DNA from: Pachyseris speciosa
Lineage: Eukaryota; Cnidaria; Anthozoa; Scleractinia; Pachyseridae
Length of the DNA: 64,000 nt
NCBI GenBank assembly: GCA_016490735.1
Contig: JAEMWC010000455.1
Coordinates: 15,001-79,000, forward strand
Reading direction: 5' to 3'
In this document: positions 20,849 through 33,647 of the stretch, one piece after another
Layout: every line of letters begins with the position of its first letter
Numbering within the stretch: the first letter of the stretch is position 1
The notes under the pieces: model-generated
The model's database searches: none
Told to the model about the DNA's origin: nothing
The model's input: the letters and a program-made list of their open reading frames with translations, nothing else
Position numbers and translations under genes: made by a program

Positions 20849-23800
20849 CTAGTTCGTTTCTAAGTGATGCAAGCTGCACAAATCGAAAACTTTATCATCG
20901 CTGGTGGATTCTCGATACAGCTGCGCGGGTGTTTGGCTTTGTAAGAGCAATCTCTTCCCGTTACACACTCCCCGAGATGTAAACTGTGCAGAACACTGCC
21001 CATCATCGTCACAGCTACAATTTGCGCTATTTACCGTCTGTAACAAGCAACTGTTTTCTAATTCTGTTTCCGGCGTGCTTTTTAAGCGAGCTTTTCCAAC
21101 AAGGTGACCGTTTGGTTTAAGATCTGATGCTAAAGGCACATCTCTGTACAATTTCCCTTGAATCACGTGGTCAGTTCTCTTATTCACGTAGCCATTAACT
21201 GGACCGTTGTGCATGGAGTCACCAAGGCCTTGTGATTCGGCAGTGTTTGTACACACACTCAACGTGGCCCCATCCGCGTAACTACTCTCCTCGAGATAAA
21301 TTTTATCATCAGATACTTGTTTTTCTCCAATCCCATTAGCGTCTCTCGCAGTCTTTTCATTCGTTTTCTCATCGGAAACACTCGTAACTTCTCGGGGTCC
21401 GGGGTTTTGCTTTCCGTCTTGCACTCGTAACCATCCGCTCGAATGAGACATACTGGCTTGACCTGGGCCAGGAAATGTGGTAGACCTCTCCGGAGTCTCT
21501 GTCAGTAAATTTGGCAAACTGCAACTCCTCTTGTCCACTAGATTCTGTCCACTCTCAGTTAAAAGAGCTGTGAACACTGGATGCAGCAGGCCTCGGTCCA
21601 GTCTCACACTTTCACCGAATTCATCGAACTCATATGACGTCACGGAAATCACGCTTTCCTCGGGATAACTGTGACTTCCTCGTCCCAGGCTTAGATCATA
21701 TCGCCCGGGCAGCTTTAACTGGGGCTTCTTCTTGCGGTTAACTGTTGGAAGAGAATGCAAGAAACGAAATGGCAACCATAGCAAATTAGCTAACAAAAGA
21801 GTATGACGTCAAAAAAAAAAAAAAAATGCGACCACGCAATTTTTTTTTTCCGGAGGGAGGAAACCCGGAGGAGAGTGGACTCCCACAAAAACGCGGTTGG
21901 GGAAATGTCCTAACATCGAATGGATGTTTTATTAGCTCTGGCATTTCTCCAACCACCTTTTGCAATTCTTATTGTCCCTGGTGCTCACCCCCTCTCAAAA
22001 GCCAACATTAGCAAATAATAATATGTTTACTATGCTTTTGTCAGTGTACATGCAAAACAAACAGGTTTATGATAGAAATATTGTATGGCACTTACAGTGC
22101 TCGGCTAATCCCCCACCGAAATTGAGGAATACCTTCAGGGCCACACCAAATATTGTTATGGCAACCAGCAGGTTTATGACTCCTGAAAGAATGAAAGGGA
22201 GTAAGGGAGTACTTTACTCAACTTTAATTATACAGATCTTAACATACAACACAAACCAAAGATAAAATAACTATAAAAATACAAGATCTGAATAATTAGG
22301 TCAGTTTATACAGAACACGAAGATTCTTTATAAAAATAAACTGCCTCAATGAAGCTCAAACAGCATACAAAAGCAGACAATATATCATTAATTAATTAGT
22401 TCATTAATTACAAAAATCTGTCCTTATTTACATTAAATTTATTAAGATAAAAATTATTAATGCTATTCTTAAATGATGAAAAATGTTCAATTGTTCTGAT
22501 GTCTAGTGGTAGGCATTTCCACAAGTCTACAATACGATTAAAAAAAGAAAACTTAAAAACATTGGTTTTAAAAAGGCCCTTCACCAGCATAGCTTTACTA
22601 TTTCTGATGTTATATTTGGGTGTTTTAAAATATTTTTTAAATATAAATATATAAATATTACATTTTTTAAATATTTTTTAAAATATTTTTTAAATATTTT
22701 AAAAAATATTTTTTTATATTTGGGTGTTTTAAACGGAAAAAGACAGAATAAATGGAATAACAGACACAATAAATCAATCAATACACTTCATTGAGGTGGT
22801 TGGTAAAGGGTCCGAAACTGCTGAGTGGAAGGTCGTGGGTTAGATTCCGAGCAATCAAACCTTTTCCCTCAGATCACGCATGCAAAATGACTGTAAATTC
22901 ATGCAAATTAGAAAAGTGAACGAGGAGGGATTGGGGATTGCCGCCTTCCTCACGGCTTCCCTGCTTACTTGATCCATCGCACGCGACAGACCTTAAGAGA
23001 AGAACAGAATGCTCACAGTCTAGTCACGGGTTCAATCCCACGCCAGACCACAAACCAGGGTTTCCATGCTGTCTGTGTGCTCAACATCAGCCTCAGTTCA
23101 GATGATCAGGTGATTGGGCAGTGACATTAAGTTGGGCTTGTCCCCTTTACCTCCACACGTAAGGTTTCAAGGGGATGGAAAACAACCTGCACACTGTCTG
23201 CAAAGAGTAGGGATGCAGTTCCTGGTGCTGTTTGCCGTCCAACTATACACATACTGGTTGCGTGGAGACTGGGCGATGGGCAAACCACCCATCCCCACCC
23301 CCAATCGTCCCCACCTGTCCAACCCCACCCCCCCCCCCCCCACCCCCATCTGTCCCCGACTGGTTATAGAAACCAACCATTAAAGACGTACTTCTTACTC
23401 AGGCATAACTTTTTTTGTATACTAACTTACCTAAATAAACGAAATGCATGAAAGCTTCATCAGGTATATCTTTTCCATTTTTCTCAAACTCTCTACACCC
23501 ACTGCATGTACGCGTAATGAACCTGTTATGAGAATCAAAAGATCAGAAATGTTGGGTTTTAACAACAACATAACATGAAGTTCACCACCACTATCATCAC
23601 CATTATCACTTTTATTTATACACGGGTAAACATCAGGTTAATATACAAATATATTGCTAAAACATAAATACATCATATTCCTAAAAATTTACAACCTATA
23701 GAATACTAACTATAGCACTTATAATAATGAAATGTTAAAAAAGAAATAGAGCGTTAATTTGGTGAATAGTTTTAGTATCTCAGGGTTCTCATTATTGGGT

Positions 23801-26800
23801 GAGGGCCGAACATTTCCCCCAGACATTTTGAGTTATATCCCCGCATACTGTGGCAGAAAAACAGTGTACTGCCTACAGCACAACAGCTGAGATCCCTGAC
23901 TTCCTTTTTGCATATCCATGCTTACCTCAAAAATTAGTGATAAACCGGGATGAGGCTGGTTTTAGTAGTAATTTTTGTTGGTGTATAATTAGCTTTTATA
24001 TTCATGTATATACCTTCTAATATGAACACTGAACAGTGCCAGGAAGAAACTAATACCACACTGCTTGACAGGGCAGAGAGATCCAGGCAGCAACATCAGA
24101 ATAAAAAACAACTTAACCACCATGATGCCAACTCTAAAATTCCATCAACGAAAACATGGGAAGAAGGCAAGTGTTCTAATAACTCCCTGATCCACTTCAC
24201 TGTATAAGTATTGTAGGGTATCGTACTGTCATGTATGACTCTTCATACTGTATTTAAACACTCTGATATGATTGTCTCACATTAGCTATCATTAGCTTAT
24301 CAACCTAAGAGTTGCAAGTTAGTGTAATATACTGACTAAAGTATCTGAATTGATAAAAAATTCAAGACAACAAAGCAACACTGACCCATAAAGTTCATAC
24401 AAATAGTAACCTATTCCAGCAACCGTCCAGCTAAGAAAAAATATCATCAGACATTTGCTCTCAATGCGAGTCTAGAAAAAAAGAAACAATTTCCAGAAAG
24501 TTAAAAACACAAATGCTAGTATGCGTGTACCAAAGATTACAATTTAGTACTGAGCCACTATCAGAAATGTACCTTAAATTCCCCTTAGATAATGCAAGAA
24601 AATTATTTTAATTACCGATGTATATGTTGTGAATGATATTTGAAATAAATCATATATGAACTGCGGAAATGAAATGAAATGAAGAAATGATCCTTGCAGT
24701 TGTGAACGCAATTTATGCAATTGCGTAAAGAAGCCTGAAAAAAATTCAGGACTTAACGGGGTCACAACTGTGAGGATCATTTCTTCATTTCATTGATGTA
24801 TATGTTGTAGTTCAAAATGACATTCCTTTGTCTCCTAACCCTGATTATTCATGACTACCTATTAGGTTAAAATCATTTTGACCTACAACATAGACTATAT
24901 ACTGAAAAAAAAAGACATTTACAATGCAAATCCCTAAATCATGCCGAACAGTTTTAATAAGATTTTGACAAATAGCTACTGGCTAGAGCAGAGAGAACAA
25001 ATTTCAATGAGTGGGGATAAAACAGCCAAAGTCATGGTCAAGGGTCACTTTGTTTACAGCAGGTGAGTGAGTAGGGAAAAATGGAGAAAAAGATGAAAGA
25101 GAAGGAGGATGAAAAAGATAATTAGAAGGAGAAGGAAAGGGGAGTAAAGAGAGGGGGGGGGAGGGGGGGAGTGTAGAACAAGAAGTAAGAGAAAGAAGAG
25201 AAGGTGGAGGGAAAGAAGGAAGAGAAAAAGAACAGAAAGAGAGAGAAGAGAAGTGGCACAAGAAGGAGAAGTGGAGGAAACTGGGAAAGAGGAGGAAAAA
25301 GAAGAAAGGAGAAGGAAACGAAGAAAGTGAAGGGGAATATATATTGTGAAGGAAGAGGGGAGGAGGAGAGGAGGAGAAAGAGAAGGAGGGGGGTGAGAAG
25401 AAAGAGGAGGGGGTGAGAAGAAAGAGAAGGAGGGGGTGAGAAGAAAGAGAAGGAGGGGTGAGAAGAAAGAGAAGGAGGGGGGTGAGAAGAGAAGGAGGGG
25501 GTGAGAAGAAAGAAAAGGAGGGGGTGAGAAGAAAGAGAAGGAGGGGGTGAGAAGAAAGAGAAGGAGGGGGTGAGAAGAAAGAGAAGGAGGGGGTGAGAAG
25601 AAAGAGAAGGAGGGGGTGAGAAGAAAGAGAAGGAGGGTGAGAAGAAAGAGAAGGAGGGGGGTGAGAAGAAAGAGAAGGAGGGGGGTGAGAAGAAAGAGAA
25701 GGAGGGGGTGAGAAGAAAGAGAAGGAGGGGGTGAGAAGAAAGAGAAGGAGGGGGTGAGAAGAAAGAGAAGGAGGGGGTGAGAAGAAAGAGAAGGAGGGGG
25801 GTGAGAAGAAAGAGAAGGAAGGGGCTGAGAAGAAAGAGAAGGAGGGGGTGAGAAGAAAGAGAAGGAGGGGTGAGAAGAAAGAGAAGGAGGGGGTGAGAAG
25901 AAAGAGAAGGAGGAGGGTGAGAAGAAAGAGAAGGAGGGGGTGAGAAGAAAGAGAAGGAGGGGGGTGAGAAGAAAGAGAAGGAGGGGGGTGAGAAGAAAGA
26001 GAAGGAGGGGGGTGAGAAGAAAGAGAAGGAGGGGGTGAGAAGAAAGAGAAGGAGGGGGTGAGAAGAAAGAGAAGGAGGGGGTGAGAAGAAAGAGAAGGAG
26101 GGGGGTGAGAAGAAAGAGAAGGAGGGGGTGAGAAGAAAGAAAAGGAAGGAAGGAAGAGAGGGATATGGATAGGAGGTGGGGAGATGGGGAGAGAAGTTGA
26201 AACAGTTCTTACACACATCAGGCTCAAACCACCAAGCAATAGGAAGACTTGCAATTATCACTAACAACTAAAAGGTTTCCCTGTGACTTAAGGATGAGAA
26301 TTAACATCTGGCTGTTTGCTGCAAATGAATACACTGTTTCAACTCCACCAGGAATTGAGATAAGCTGAATGAAATAATTGAACATGAACACATCTGATCT
26401 GATGTAGCCCAACATTTCCCGTGTTCCCCTTTATTTAGATTTAATTTATACTCACAGCATAATAGCCCAGACCAGCATGCAAGAATGAAAGGGGGATGAA
26501 GGCTAAGCTGAGGAAAAACAGCATGTTGTGTGTATCGCGTAATAGAACCAAACTGTGAACAATGGCAAACATTCCCTATTAAAAGTAGAAAAAAGACCAC
26601 AATGTATTAAAAGGTAAACATAAGGAACGTCATTGAAAACTTGTAAAGGATTGCAAGACCAAGCGGTTGGCAGTTGAAAAAATCTGTAAGGTTTACTCAC
26701 CCAGTAGAGAATTTCAATTTTCAACAGGCAGGTTAGTAGTTCATAAATTTGATAAATCCCTGAAAAGAGAACATACACAGGGAAGCTGAATCTTAACTAG

Positions 26801-27653
26801 CACTGAAACTGGATTTAGATTCAAAAGTTAAGTGAAATGAGAAACAGCAACAACAACAACATTTGTATTTGACCCAAAGTAGCCTTTTTTTGTTAATAAT
26901 TACCAGAATTAATAATTACCTCTAAGCCTGATGTTGAACCGCACTCTCTTGTAGATTTTCCATCCAAACTCCATATAAAGTTTGTAAGACAGATATGTGA
27001 AGACAATGTTTAAGAACAGAAGAGTAGTCGCCTGTAGAATAATAACAATAAATATTAAATAATTATTGTTATTTGGCATCATTCATATTTGTAACAAAAT
27101 TATAAATTAAACATTATACAATGAAAAAAAACCTTACATTTGCAATCACAATCTTAGGCAGAGCATCATTTTCACTTGTTCTCAATCCATTGTACTTCTT
27201 GAAACCAACATGATAAACTGCAACAAAAAGTGTAAGCTGTTTGCCTTTGGAACACATATTGTAAAACTATAATTATAACAAAAGGAACAACGACTAATTC
27301 AAATGAGAGTGATCATCACTCACGCTGAATAAAGCTGTAGGTAACAAACGCAAAGTTCTGCAAATCAAATGCTACAATTTCCATAAAATTTTGTCTCTTT
27401 ACCTGCAAACAGAAACAAAATTAACAACACAGTTACATTGTACCTAGGGCTGGATCCAAAATGAAACAAAAATATTTTGAAAGATTATATTCATTTGTGT
27501 CTCAGCCATTACAATGAGTTCAGTATCTGATATCACATTCCTTTAGTTGTCACTAATTCAAATAATATACTTCAGAACTATAGTAAATAGGAGGGTAGTC
27601 CCAGAGGAAAGTATCTATAGTTGCCGGTAATAGTAATAATAATAACAATTACG

Positions 27654-27727
<74 letters not shown>

Positions 27728-30592
27728 GAAGAAGAAGAAGAAGAAGAAGAATAAGAAGAGAATGAACATACATATATTCAGCATTATAAAAGGTACACTG
27801 TAGATGTACTAATTAAATTAAGGAGGATGACAAACATATTCAATCCGAACGAGCCAAAAGGTTCTTTTAAACAGCAAATACAAGAAAATTGTAGTCACAC
27901 AGCTACTTTTGCCGTGTACAATGTCCAGGGCTGTCAACCCCCCAAGTCTTCAAATATTGAGAAATGTGATATATAGATGACATCATAACACACGTGAAGT
28001 CATTGTAAGATTTGATCTGATTGGTTTATATCCGACCAATCACATATTGTTTATATTACTAATTAGCAACACTTGCAAAAAGGTTGTTAGAGTTTATAGT
28101 AAACGTTTTAATTTTGTCATCCATGTTAACAGTAAAATAGCTCAAACAATGCAAAATATTTAAAATTTTCTTGTTGTGAAAGTTGAGTCTCACAAGAATT
28201 GGCAAACTTCAGCAATTATCCGGGAGATTTCAGACTCTAATCTGGAGACCGGGAGATATGATCCAAAATCTGGAGTCTCCCAGATTATCTGGGAGGGTTA
28301 ACAGCCCTGAATATCACAAGAGTATATCGCTGATTGATCAGGTTGAATAAAGTGCATGATCTTGGAAACCACTCCCCTTGGAAGAACACTGCCAGCCCCT
28401 TAGAAAATTCAAGTTTAGGTCACATGCATGTTTAAACTAATTTACCTAAAATTTTATTCTCCTTCCCTGCTCCATTCACCCCCCCCCCCCCTCCCTCCCC
28501 CCGCCCCCTCTATTCCTGGTTCTCTTTGTATCTTCCTATGATCTTCCTTGGACTGGAACCAATTGAAAAAAGAAATAATGGCAAACTTACAGCGAATAAA
28601 CACAGGAAACATGTGTAAACCACTGCACCCATGTATATAGTCATGTAAATTCTGCGACCTGGTCCCATCCCTGGATGCTGCAGGACAAGAAAATTAATCA
28701 AAGAAGGTTTAGGCTTGCAGTCCTTGGGTCTCCTTGTATGTGTAACACATCTGTTAAAGGGAACTTCCACTCTTACTGTTAACAAATTCATGCTAAATTG
28801 TTGAAAATAATAAAATTTTGTTTTGAAACATGGAGGGGGCTAAAAAGAGATTACTAGTCAAACTTGAGGGTCTTCTGCCAACAGTGTTTTTATTAGTACT
28901 CATCTATCAGCTGTGCACTCACATTTTGTTAATTAATCTGTAAGTAAAGTTGCAGTTACTGTAGATCTTTGTTAGGTCCATTAATGTACGTAGTTTCTAA
29001 CTGCTGTGGTCTACATGTATTAATATAAATTATAATATATAAGTATATAATTACCTCAACATTGTTGTAAGCGCTGAAATCCCCAAGAGCAATCATTGAA
29101 CTTTGGAAAACTACAACAGCAATAACTAGGAAGAAGGAACAGAAAAAAACATGAAATGAAAATGACTAAGTGAACTCTTAGCGCATGCTTTCCATTTGAA
29201 ATTTTCAGAATGCACTGAGCATGTCTGGGAACTTTGCTGAGCCAGCCCTTCAAAGTACTACATCCTATTTAAACTGACCATAAAGTTTAAGGATGACCTG
29301 TTCTGATAGACATGATGCAATTTGCAAACCACTTGCGTGATGGTTGGTTTCTTTGTGTACACAACGAAAAACGCAATTTTTTTTACATACATTATATCCC
29401 GAAAATAAAACAAAAATAGGTGAAAAAAAAACCTGAGACAATGTTTTTCAGTTGAATTGCAGTTCACATGCAGAAATTTGGACAAATCCAAGCAAAATCA
29501 AAAAATGACCTAAAATTCGACATAGGTCGGTTATGCTCTCAGCCCTTCAATTGGTTTGTTTGAAACCATTAACATGTTAGTTTTGAAAGTGAATACTTAT
29601 AAAAGGGGCTGGTCGTACTAGTGGACAAAAAATTGGTAAGCTCGGCCAAATTTCAGGAAAAAATATGGTTTAACAAATTTTTGTTCAGTAATCATGGTCA
29701 CATTGGAAAGTGACAATCTTATTTTTTATGCTGAAAAACATCAGTCAAATTTTGTGCTCTCTTTAAATATTCACTTCAGCGAAGCGCATTACATTAAAGA
29801 TCCGAGGTCACAACATCAGGCATCTTGTGCAAGACATTTGAAAAATACACAGAGATGGTTCTTCCAAGAAACATGTTTCTGATGGTTACAGTTTTCCCAC
29901 CCTGGGTGCCAGAGGTTATTTTTTTTTCGTTTGGTTGAGGGAAATTATGTGGCGAAGCCGCAGACACCTAGGTATTTTGAGAATAGACATCCGAAGCCAG
30001 GATGCGGTTTTCCTTACATTACATCCGAATATTGCTCAACGAGATCTTCAGTTTGGCGCACTTTTGAAATGAACATGATACATGTACACGCTTTACTGGA
30101 GCTATGGAAGGTTCTAATGGATTTTGTGACACTAAACAAACACAAACATGCAATTTCATTGCCTGATAAAAAACTGGCAAGCTCTGTGGGCTCACCAATT
30201 TTTTGATGCAGCTTCTTTGAAGTTTGGTCAAGTTGGACAAAATTTTGTCAAAGTGAAACACACCGGTCGCACTTGTCTACACCACATGTTGACAGAAATT
30301 TTTGCAAAATAAACATAAAATCTTCTAGTGCGACCGGCCCTAAAGACAGCATGTCAGTTTTACACAAAAATTGTTTCCTTTCAAATTGTGTACATGTCAT
30401 GGTTGTCATTTTGAATTTTTTTTTATAAGATGCTTGATCCAACTATTATTGTGAGATTTTTAGAGGAACTTCGTGGCTGTTTTACGTACAATCTTCAACT
30501 AAACAATGTATACAAAATTAAAAGTACACCACAGCTCACTGAGACTGCCCCCAAATTTTCCAGTCTTAACCCTTTCACCACCAAGGGGGACT

Positions 30593-30637
<45 letters not shown>

Positions 30638-30705
30638 AGGAGAGGCCTTTGGTGGTGAAAGGGTTAAAAACTATCTCCTTAACCCTTTCACCACCAAGGG
30701 GGACT

Positions 30706-30750
<45 letters not shown>

Positions 30751-31696
30751 AGGGGAGGCCTTTGGTGGTGAAAGGGTTAATTGTACAGCTGTCTCGCGAT
30801 ATCAGTGAATGGTTTTCTTTTTTTTTTTTAATTAAAATCACTTGCCGAGTGTATATTATATTTAGCATAAGATCGGTACAAAAATGATACTTTAAATATA
30901 GGACGGATTACATAATTTTTTACCCTCCGTATATATCTGAAGACATAAGCCAAAACAAATCATTATACAACTAGTAAAGTAGAAAGAATAAACTTTATTT
31001 CTAAAACATATCAATGGGCTGATAAATAAGTAATGTTTCCATTTAAATAGAACGACAAAAATTTTAAAGCCCTTTCGAAAACAAGGCTGATCTTCTTACA
31101 GACAGCTAAAGGAAAATACCAGACTTTTTTGGAGACACGAGTGCAAAGTTCACTTTTCAATCAACGGTTATTTATATTTTTTTCTAAATCGGATACAAGC
31201 TTCGAACAGATGACAAAGAGCGTTGTATAATACACTTGCTGTGTCCTACAATAGTAACGTTTTGGAAATCTACGCACTCTGTTGTTTGCACTAGAGAAGT
31301 AAAGATAATCGATCACGAGACAGAGTTCATGGTAAAATGAGAAAATAGAAGAAATCATTTTAATTAGAGATCAAGTGTGTTACTAAATTGGAAGTGTTCT
31401 GTCATCACAACCAATGTTTTTTTTTTTTTTTGGGACGATTGAATCTGTGGGCCACGTCGCTGGAAAAGTCAAAACCATTCCAGTATTCGGCTAGGTGTAA
31501 ATTAATACAAGCTTACTCCTAAACAGACAAAAAGAATGCTTCTGTTTGTCACCATTCCGTAGCTACTTTGGCGATATTGTAATGTAAACTTAAGCTTACC
31601 TTGAAAAATGTCGCATCCCAAAAAAATTTTCGATGCCCTAGACAATGCAACTTGACTCTGCTCCAGTGGCCGACGAACCTCTAAAACCCTGTCCAT
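20849..31696 (-). CDS. Multi-pass membrane protein with long disordered tail, 12 exons, complete (620 aa)
   Basis: Exons, minus: 31696-31600, 29125-29055, 28677-28591, 27402-27324, 27217-27138, 27031-26920, 26759-26701, 26575-26456, 24471-24386, 23522-23431, 22182-22096 and 21741-20849. Each has AG acceptors and GT donors, and all phases join (1863 nt, 620 codons plus stop). Residues ~30-325 hold seven or eight hydrophobic segments, separated by loops such as FGWKIYKRVRFNIRLRGIY and a Cys-rich loop TRTCSGCREFEKNGKD. The last exon encodes a ~295-residue hydrophilic, Ser/Thr-rich tail with no recognised domain, presumably cytosolic. The FGW-YKR--Y--YE-L-CLLK pattern recalls fungal UPF0658 Golgi membrane proteins; this is memory-based and weak. 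Function unknown. Introns carry a LINE scrap, a SINE, MITEs and a polypurine minisatellite. Confidence 0.8.
22270..22620 (-). mobile_element. LINE 3'-terminal fragment
   Basis: A minus-strand frame contains FFNRIVDLWKCLPLDIRTIE followed by FSSFKNSINNFY, which is the usual C-terminal end of non-LTR reverse transcriptase ORFs (NRVV-LWNSLP ... FK--L). Only this tail remains. It is intronic in the membrane-protein gene. Confidence 0.65.
22618..22740. repeat. AT-rich AAATATTTTTTAAA low-complexity block
   Basis: Repeated TTTTTTAAATATTTT and ATATAAATAT motifs are bounded by two copies of ATATTTGGGTGTTTTAAA, so this may be an expanded local duplication. Confidence 0.75.
22800..23110. mobile_element. 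Possible SINE-like block with two B-box-like motifs
   Basis: GGTCGTGGGTTAGATTCC near 22831 and CACGGGTTCAATCCCACG near 23025 resemble pol III B boxes. No convincing A box or cloverleaf pairs with either, so the call is weak. Confidence 0.3.
23290..23355. repeat. C-rich low-complexity tract
   Basis: Repeated CCCCACC and a ~13-base C run lie in an intron of the membrane-protein gene. Confidence 0.8.
24631..24794 (-). mobile_element. Headless SINE copy with perfect 14 bp target duplications
   Basis: GATGTATATGTTGT flanks the insert on both sides (24617-24630 and 24795-24808). On the minus strand the insert contains CAGTTGTGACCCCGTTAAG, TTCAGGCTTC, and the tail CCGCAGTTCATATATG shared with 40640-40930, but no tRNA head. 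A long perfect duplication implies a fairly recent target-primed insertion. Confidence 0.75.
25070..26165 (+). repeat. Polypurine minisatellite, ~23 bp unit GTGAGAAGAAAGAGAAGGAGGGGG
   Basis: About 33 tandem copies of GAGAAGAAAGAGAAGG-AGGGGGT fill 25378-26150, with the G run varying from 3 to 6. They are preceded by ~300 bases of irregular purine-rich sequence. The plus strand is almost wholly A/G for ~1.1 kb. It lies in intron 8 of the membrane-protein gene, so the transcript carries the polypyrimidine complement. Long open frames on the minus strand here are artefacts of the repeat. Confidence 0.95.
27640..27760. repeat. (AAT)n followed by (AAG)n microsatellite
   Basis: About 25 AAT units with few interruptions turn into ~10 AAG units, in an intron of the membrane-protein gene. 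Confidence 0.95.
27926..28309. mobile_element. 384 bp MITE with CAGGGCTGTYAACCC ends
   Basis: The ends CAGGGCTGTCAACCC and GGGTTAACAGCCCTG are inverted copies with one mismatch. Near the right end TCTGGAGACCGGGAGAT, TCTGGAGTCTCCCAGAT and ATCTGGGAG form further inverted pairs. There is no coding capacity and no clear target duplication. Confidence 0.6.
28479..28510. repeat. C-rich tract
   Basis: CCCCCCCCCCC followed by TCCCTCCCC lies in an intron of the membrane-protein gene. Confidence 0.85.
30566..30667. mobile_element. 102 bp piggyBac-type MITE, copy 1
   Basis: The termini TTAACCCTTTCACCACCAA and TTGGTGGTGAAAGGGTTAA are perfect 19 bp inverted repeats beginning TTAA-CCC, as expected for piggyBac-type ends with TTAA target duplication. 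It is one of two near-identical neighbours. Confidence 0.8.
30679..30780. mobile_element. 102 bp piggyBac-type MITE, copy 2
   Basis: It has the same length and orientation as copy 1 and differs at a single base (GGGGAGG for GGAGAGG near 30755). An 11-base spacer separates the two. Confidence 0.8.
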
Positions 31697-33647
31697 TTCA
31701 CCGAAAAACTACTGTACAGGGCATCCAGAACACCGCAACCCACAATCAGGAAGTTTTAAATGCGTAAAAGAGCAAATAATTGAGCTTATTTCATGACGGC
31801 AGCGGCGACATTCACCCAGTTCGTCTTCATTGGAAGATCATAATTGGACAATCATCGTTACTAATCGCTCTTGTATCCGGCGCTATACAGGACACCTCAA
31901 AGATTAACAGACCCTTTCATATCATATTACGGATTCCTTTGATCTAAAGTTAATGCTGTGAGTTCAAAACACAAAAAATTCAACATGCATACACTGCATG
32001 CGAACAAAATTCATTCCAATACTCCGTTTATTACCCAGAGAACTTTGCGAATGTTCCTTGTGGCGGTCGCCCTGGGTCGGGGAGGGGGGCGGGCGGGCGG
32101 GTTGTTTTGTGAGGGGTATAGTGCTCTTGAGGTAGCTCCCTCCAGGATTGAACCAGAGACATAAGGATCCTTTCTCATAACGAAGTACCCGATATAAAAA
32201 AAAAACGTTTTCTCGAGAACGTGAGCCCATGACGGAAACATTTCTTTCTTTTTGCTGACTTTGACGCCGTTCATAGCAATTTAGTCCATGGAGAATTCGC
32301 TAGCATTTTCCAAGTTAGACAAACTGGAATAACAGGAATAATCGCGAAAGAATTACAGAAGTGAGAAGTTATATTTTGAAATGACGTTTTCGCCGCCGTT
32401 GCTGCCGTCGTCGTTGCTTAAGCTCCGTAATCTAATTCGCTTCTGACAGTAAACAAGCCCTCCCCGATATAACGAATTCCCATAATTGAATCGGCCCCGT
32501 CAGACGTGACTCACCCCAACACAAACAGAAAGCCCAACTTAACTTCTGCCCAGACACAATGAAGAAATGTCATTATGGCACTTCAGTTGAATATAATTGC
32601 GAAACGGAACGAAAGACAGAGACTGAGCCCAGTCCTACTTAAAAGTTTCTGTCAACAACTATGTTCTCAGTGCATATTATGTTGTTTTGTTTTGTTTTGT
32701 TTTTGTTTTCTTTTTTCGTTTCAACGGGCTTTCGTTTTTAGCGAACTTAAAATTTCGCCAGCGAGCTTAAGGATTTCCACGGTATTTTGATAATTTAATT
32801 TTTATAATCTCAGTTCTCAGCTTACGACGGCCAACTCACCACGTACACATCAACTCAGTTGTTAATACCAAGCATTCGGTTATATTCAGTCAGAAGCGTT
32901 ATATGCTTCTGATTCAGTAAATAAACCCCTTTCGGCGGCTGGTATATCGGAGGATAATGTCCGCCATAACTAAGTGAAGCACGATCGTCCGGGTGAGTGT
33001 GATCCTGAGAAGGACTGCATGTTTGTGGTGACATTGATATACAATCTTTTATAAGAATATATTTTATAAGAATATCGAGGCTGAAATTTGCGAGATTTTA
33101 AGAATATTTTAAGAATAAATCTGAGGTTGAAATTGTGAAAAGGATATAATTTCGTGCGTTGAAAATCTGTAAATACCATATAATGATATGTTTTTACTTA
33201 ACTTTTTACTTTAACTAGCTAGCAATAGCCAAATGTTCAATGATGAGCCGTACATGTAATGTATTTGTGCAGTACAAAATAGCAAACACTTAACTTGTAA
33301 TGGGATACCCCAATACGTCCTTAAACGGAAATGTCATAAGCTATAATTAAGAATATTACAAGAATATTTTCAGCCCAAAATCGACAGAAAAATAGGAATA
33401 TTCAGCCTGGGCCGGAAAAACACATTACCACAGCGAGGAAACTAAAGCCGGAATCATGTTTTCCAAGATGTAACCATCCAGTAAGAGTACTGATAAACGG
33501 CAGTATTAACCAACTAAATTTGGATCGGGAGTCCTGAAGCCAGTCTTCAAATTCCGATTGGGTGGCTCGCATCTTCCGAATATACTGCTGGAAAGCGAAT
33601 TTAAAGTTGTCACACAATAGCTTTCGAGTTGTAATATCCAAACATTT
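31697..33647. other. Intergenic region between membrane-protein gene and K+ channel gene
   Basis: It holds the presumed promoter of the membrane-protein gene just above 31696, a G-rich tract at 32075-32102 and a TTTTG repeat near 32680-32715. Two AT-rich stretches with AAGAATATT motifs, at 33045-33120 and 33345-33400, may be a dispersed repeat. No gene is supported. Confidence 0.5.

Larger units (their letters stand above)
29126..31599. other. Intron 1 of the membrane-protein gene
   Basis: Apart from the twin MITEs at 30566-30780, this intron shows only short spurious frames and AT-rich sequence. I see no exon that the splice phases would need. Confidence 0.6.

Noticed and set aside
25004..26267. 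381-416 codon minus-strand ORFs rich in Ser/Leu/Phe/Pro
   Set aside because: Pure translation of the polypurine minisatellite in alternative frames; it falls within an intron of a well-supported gene.
27578..27803. Poly-Leu and poly-Asn ORFs
   Set aside because: Translation of the AAT/AAG microsatellite.
29931..30206. 91-codon plus ORF
   Set aside because: Intron of the membrane-protein gene, no domain, no splice or start context.
33402..33641. Extra exon of the K2P channel or a small separate gene
   Set aside because: The channel already has a stop at 33648 and a normal length; the peptide shows no recognisable motif or splice support.
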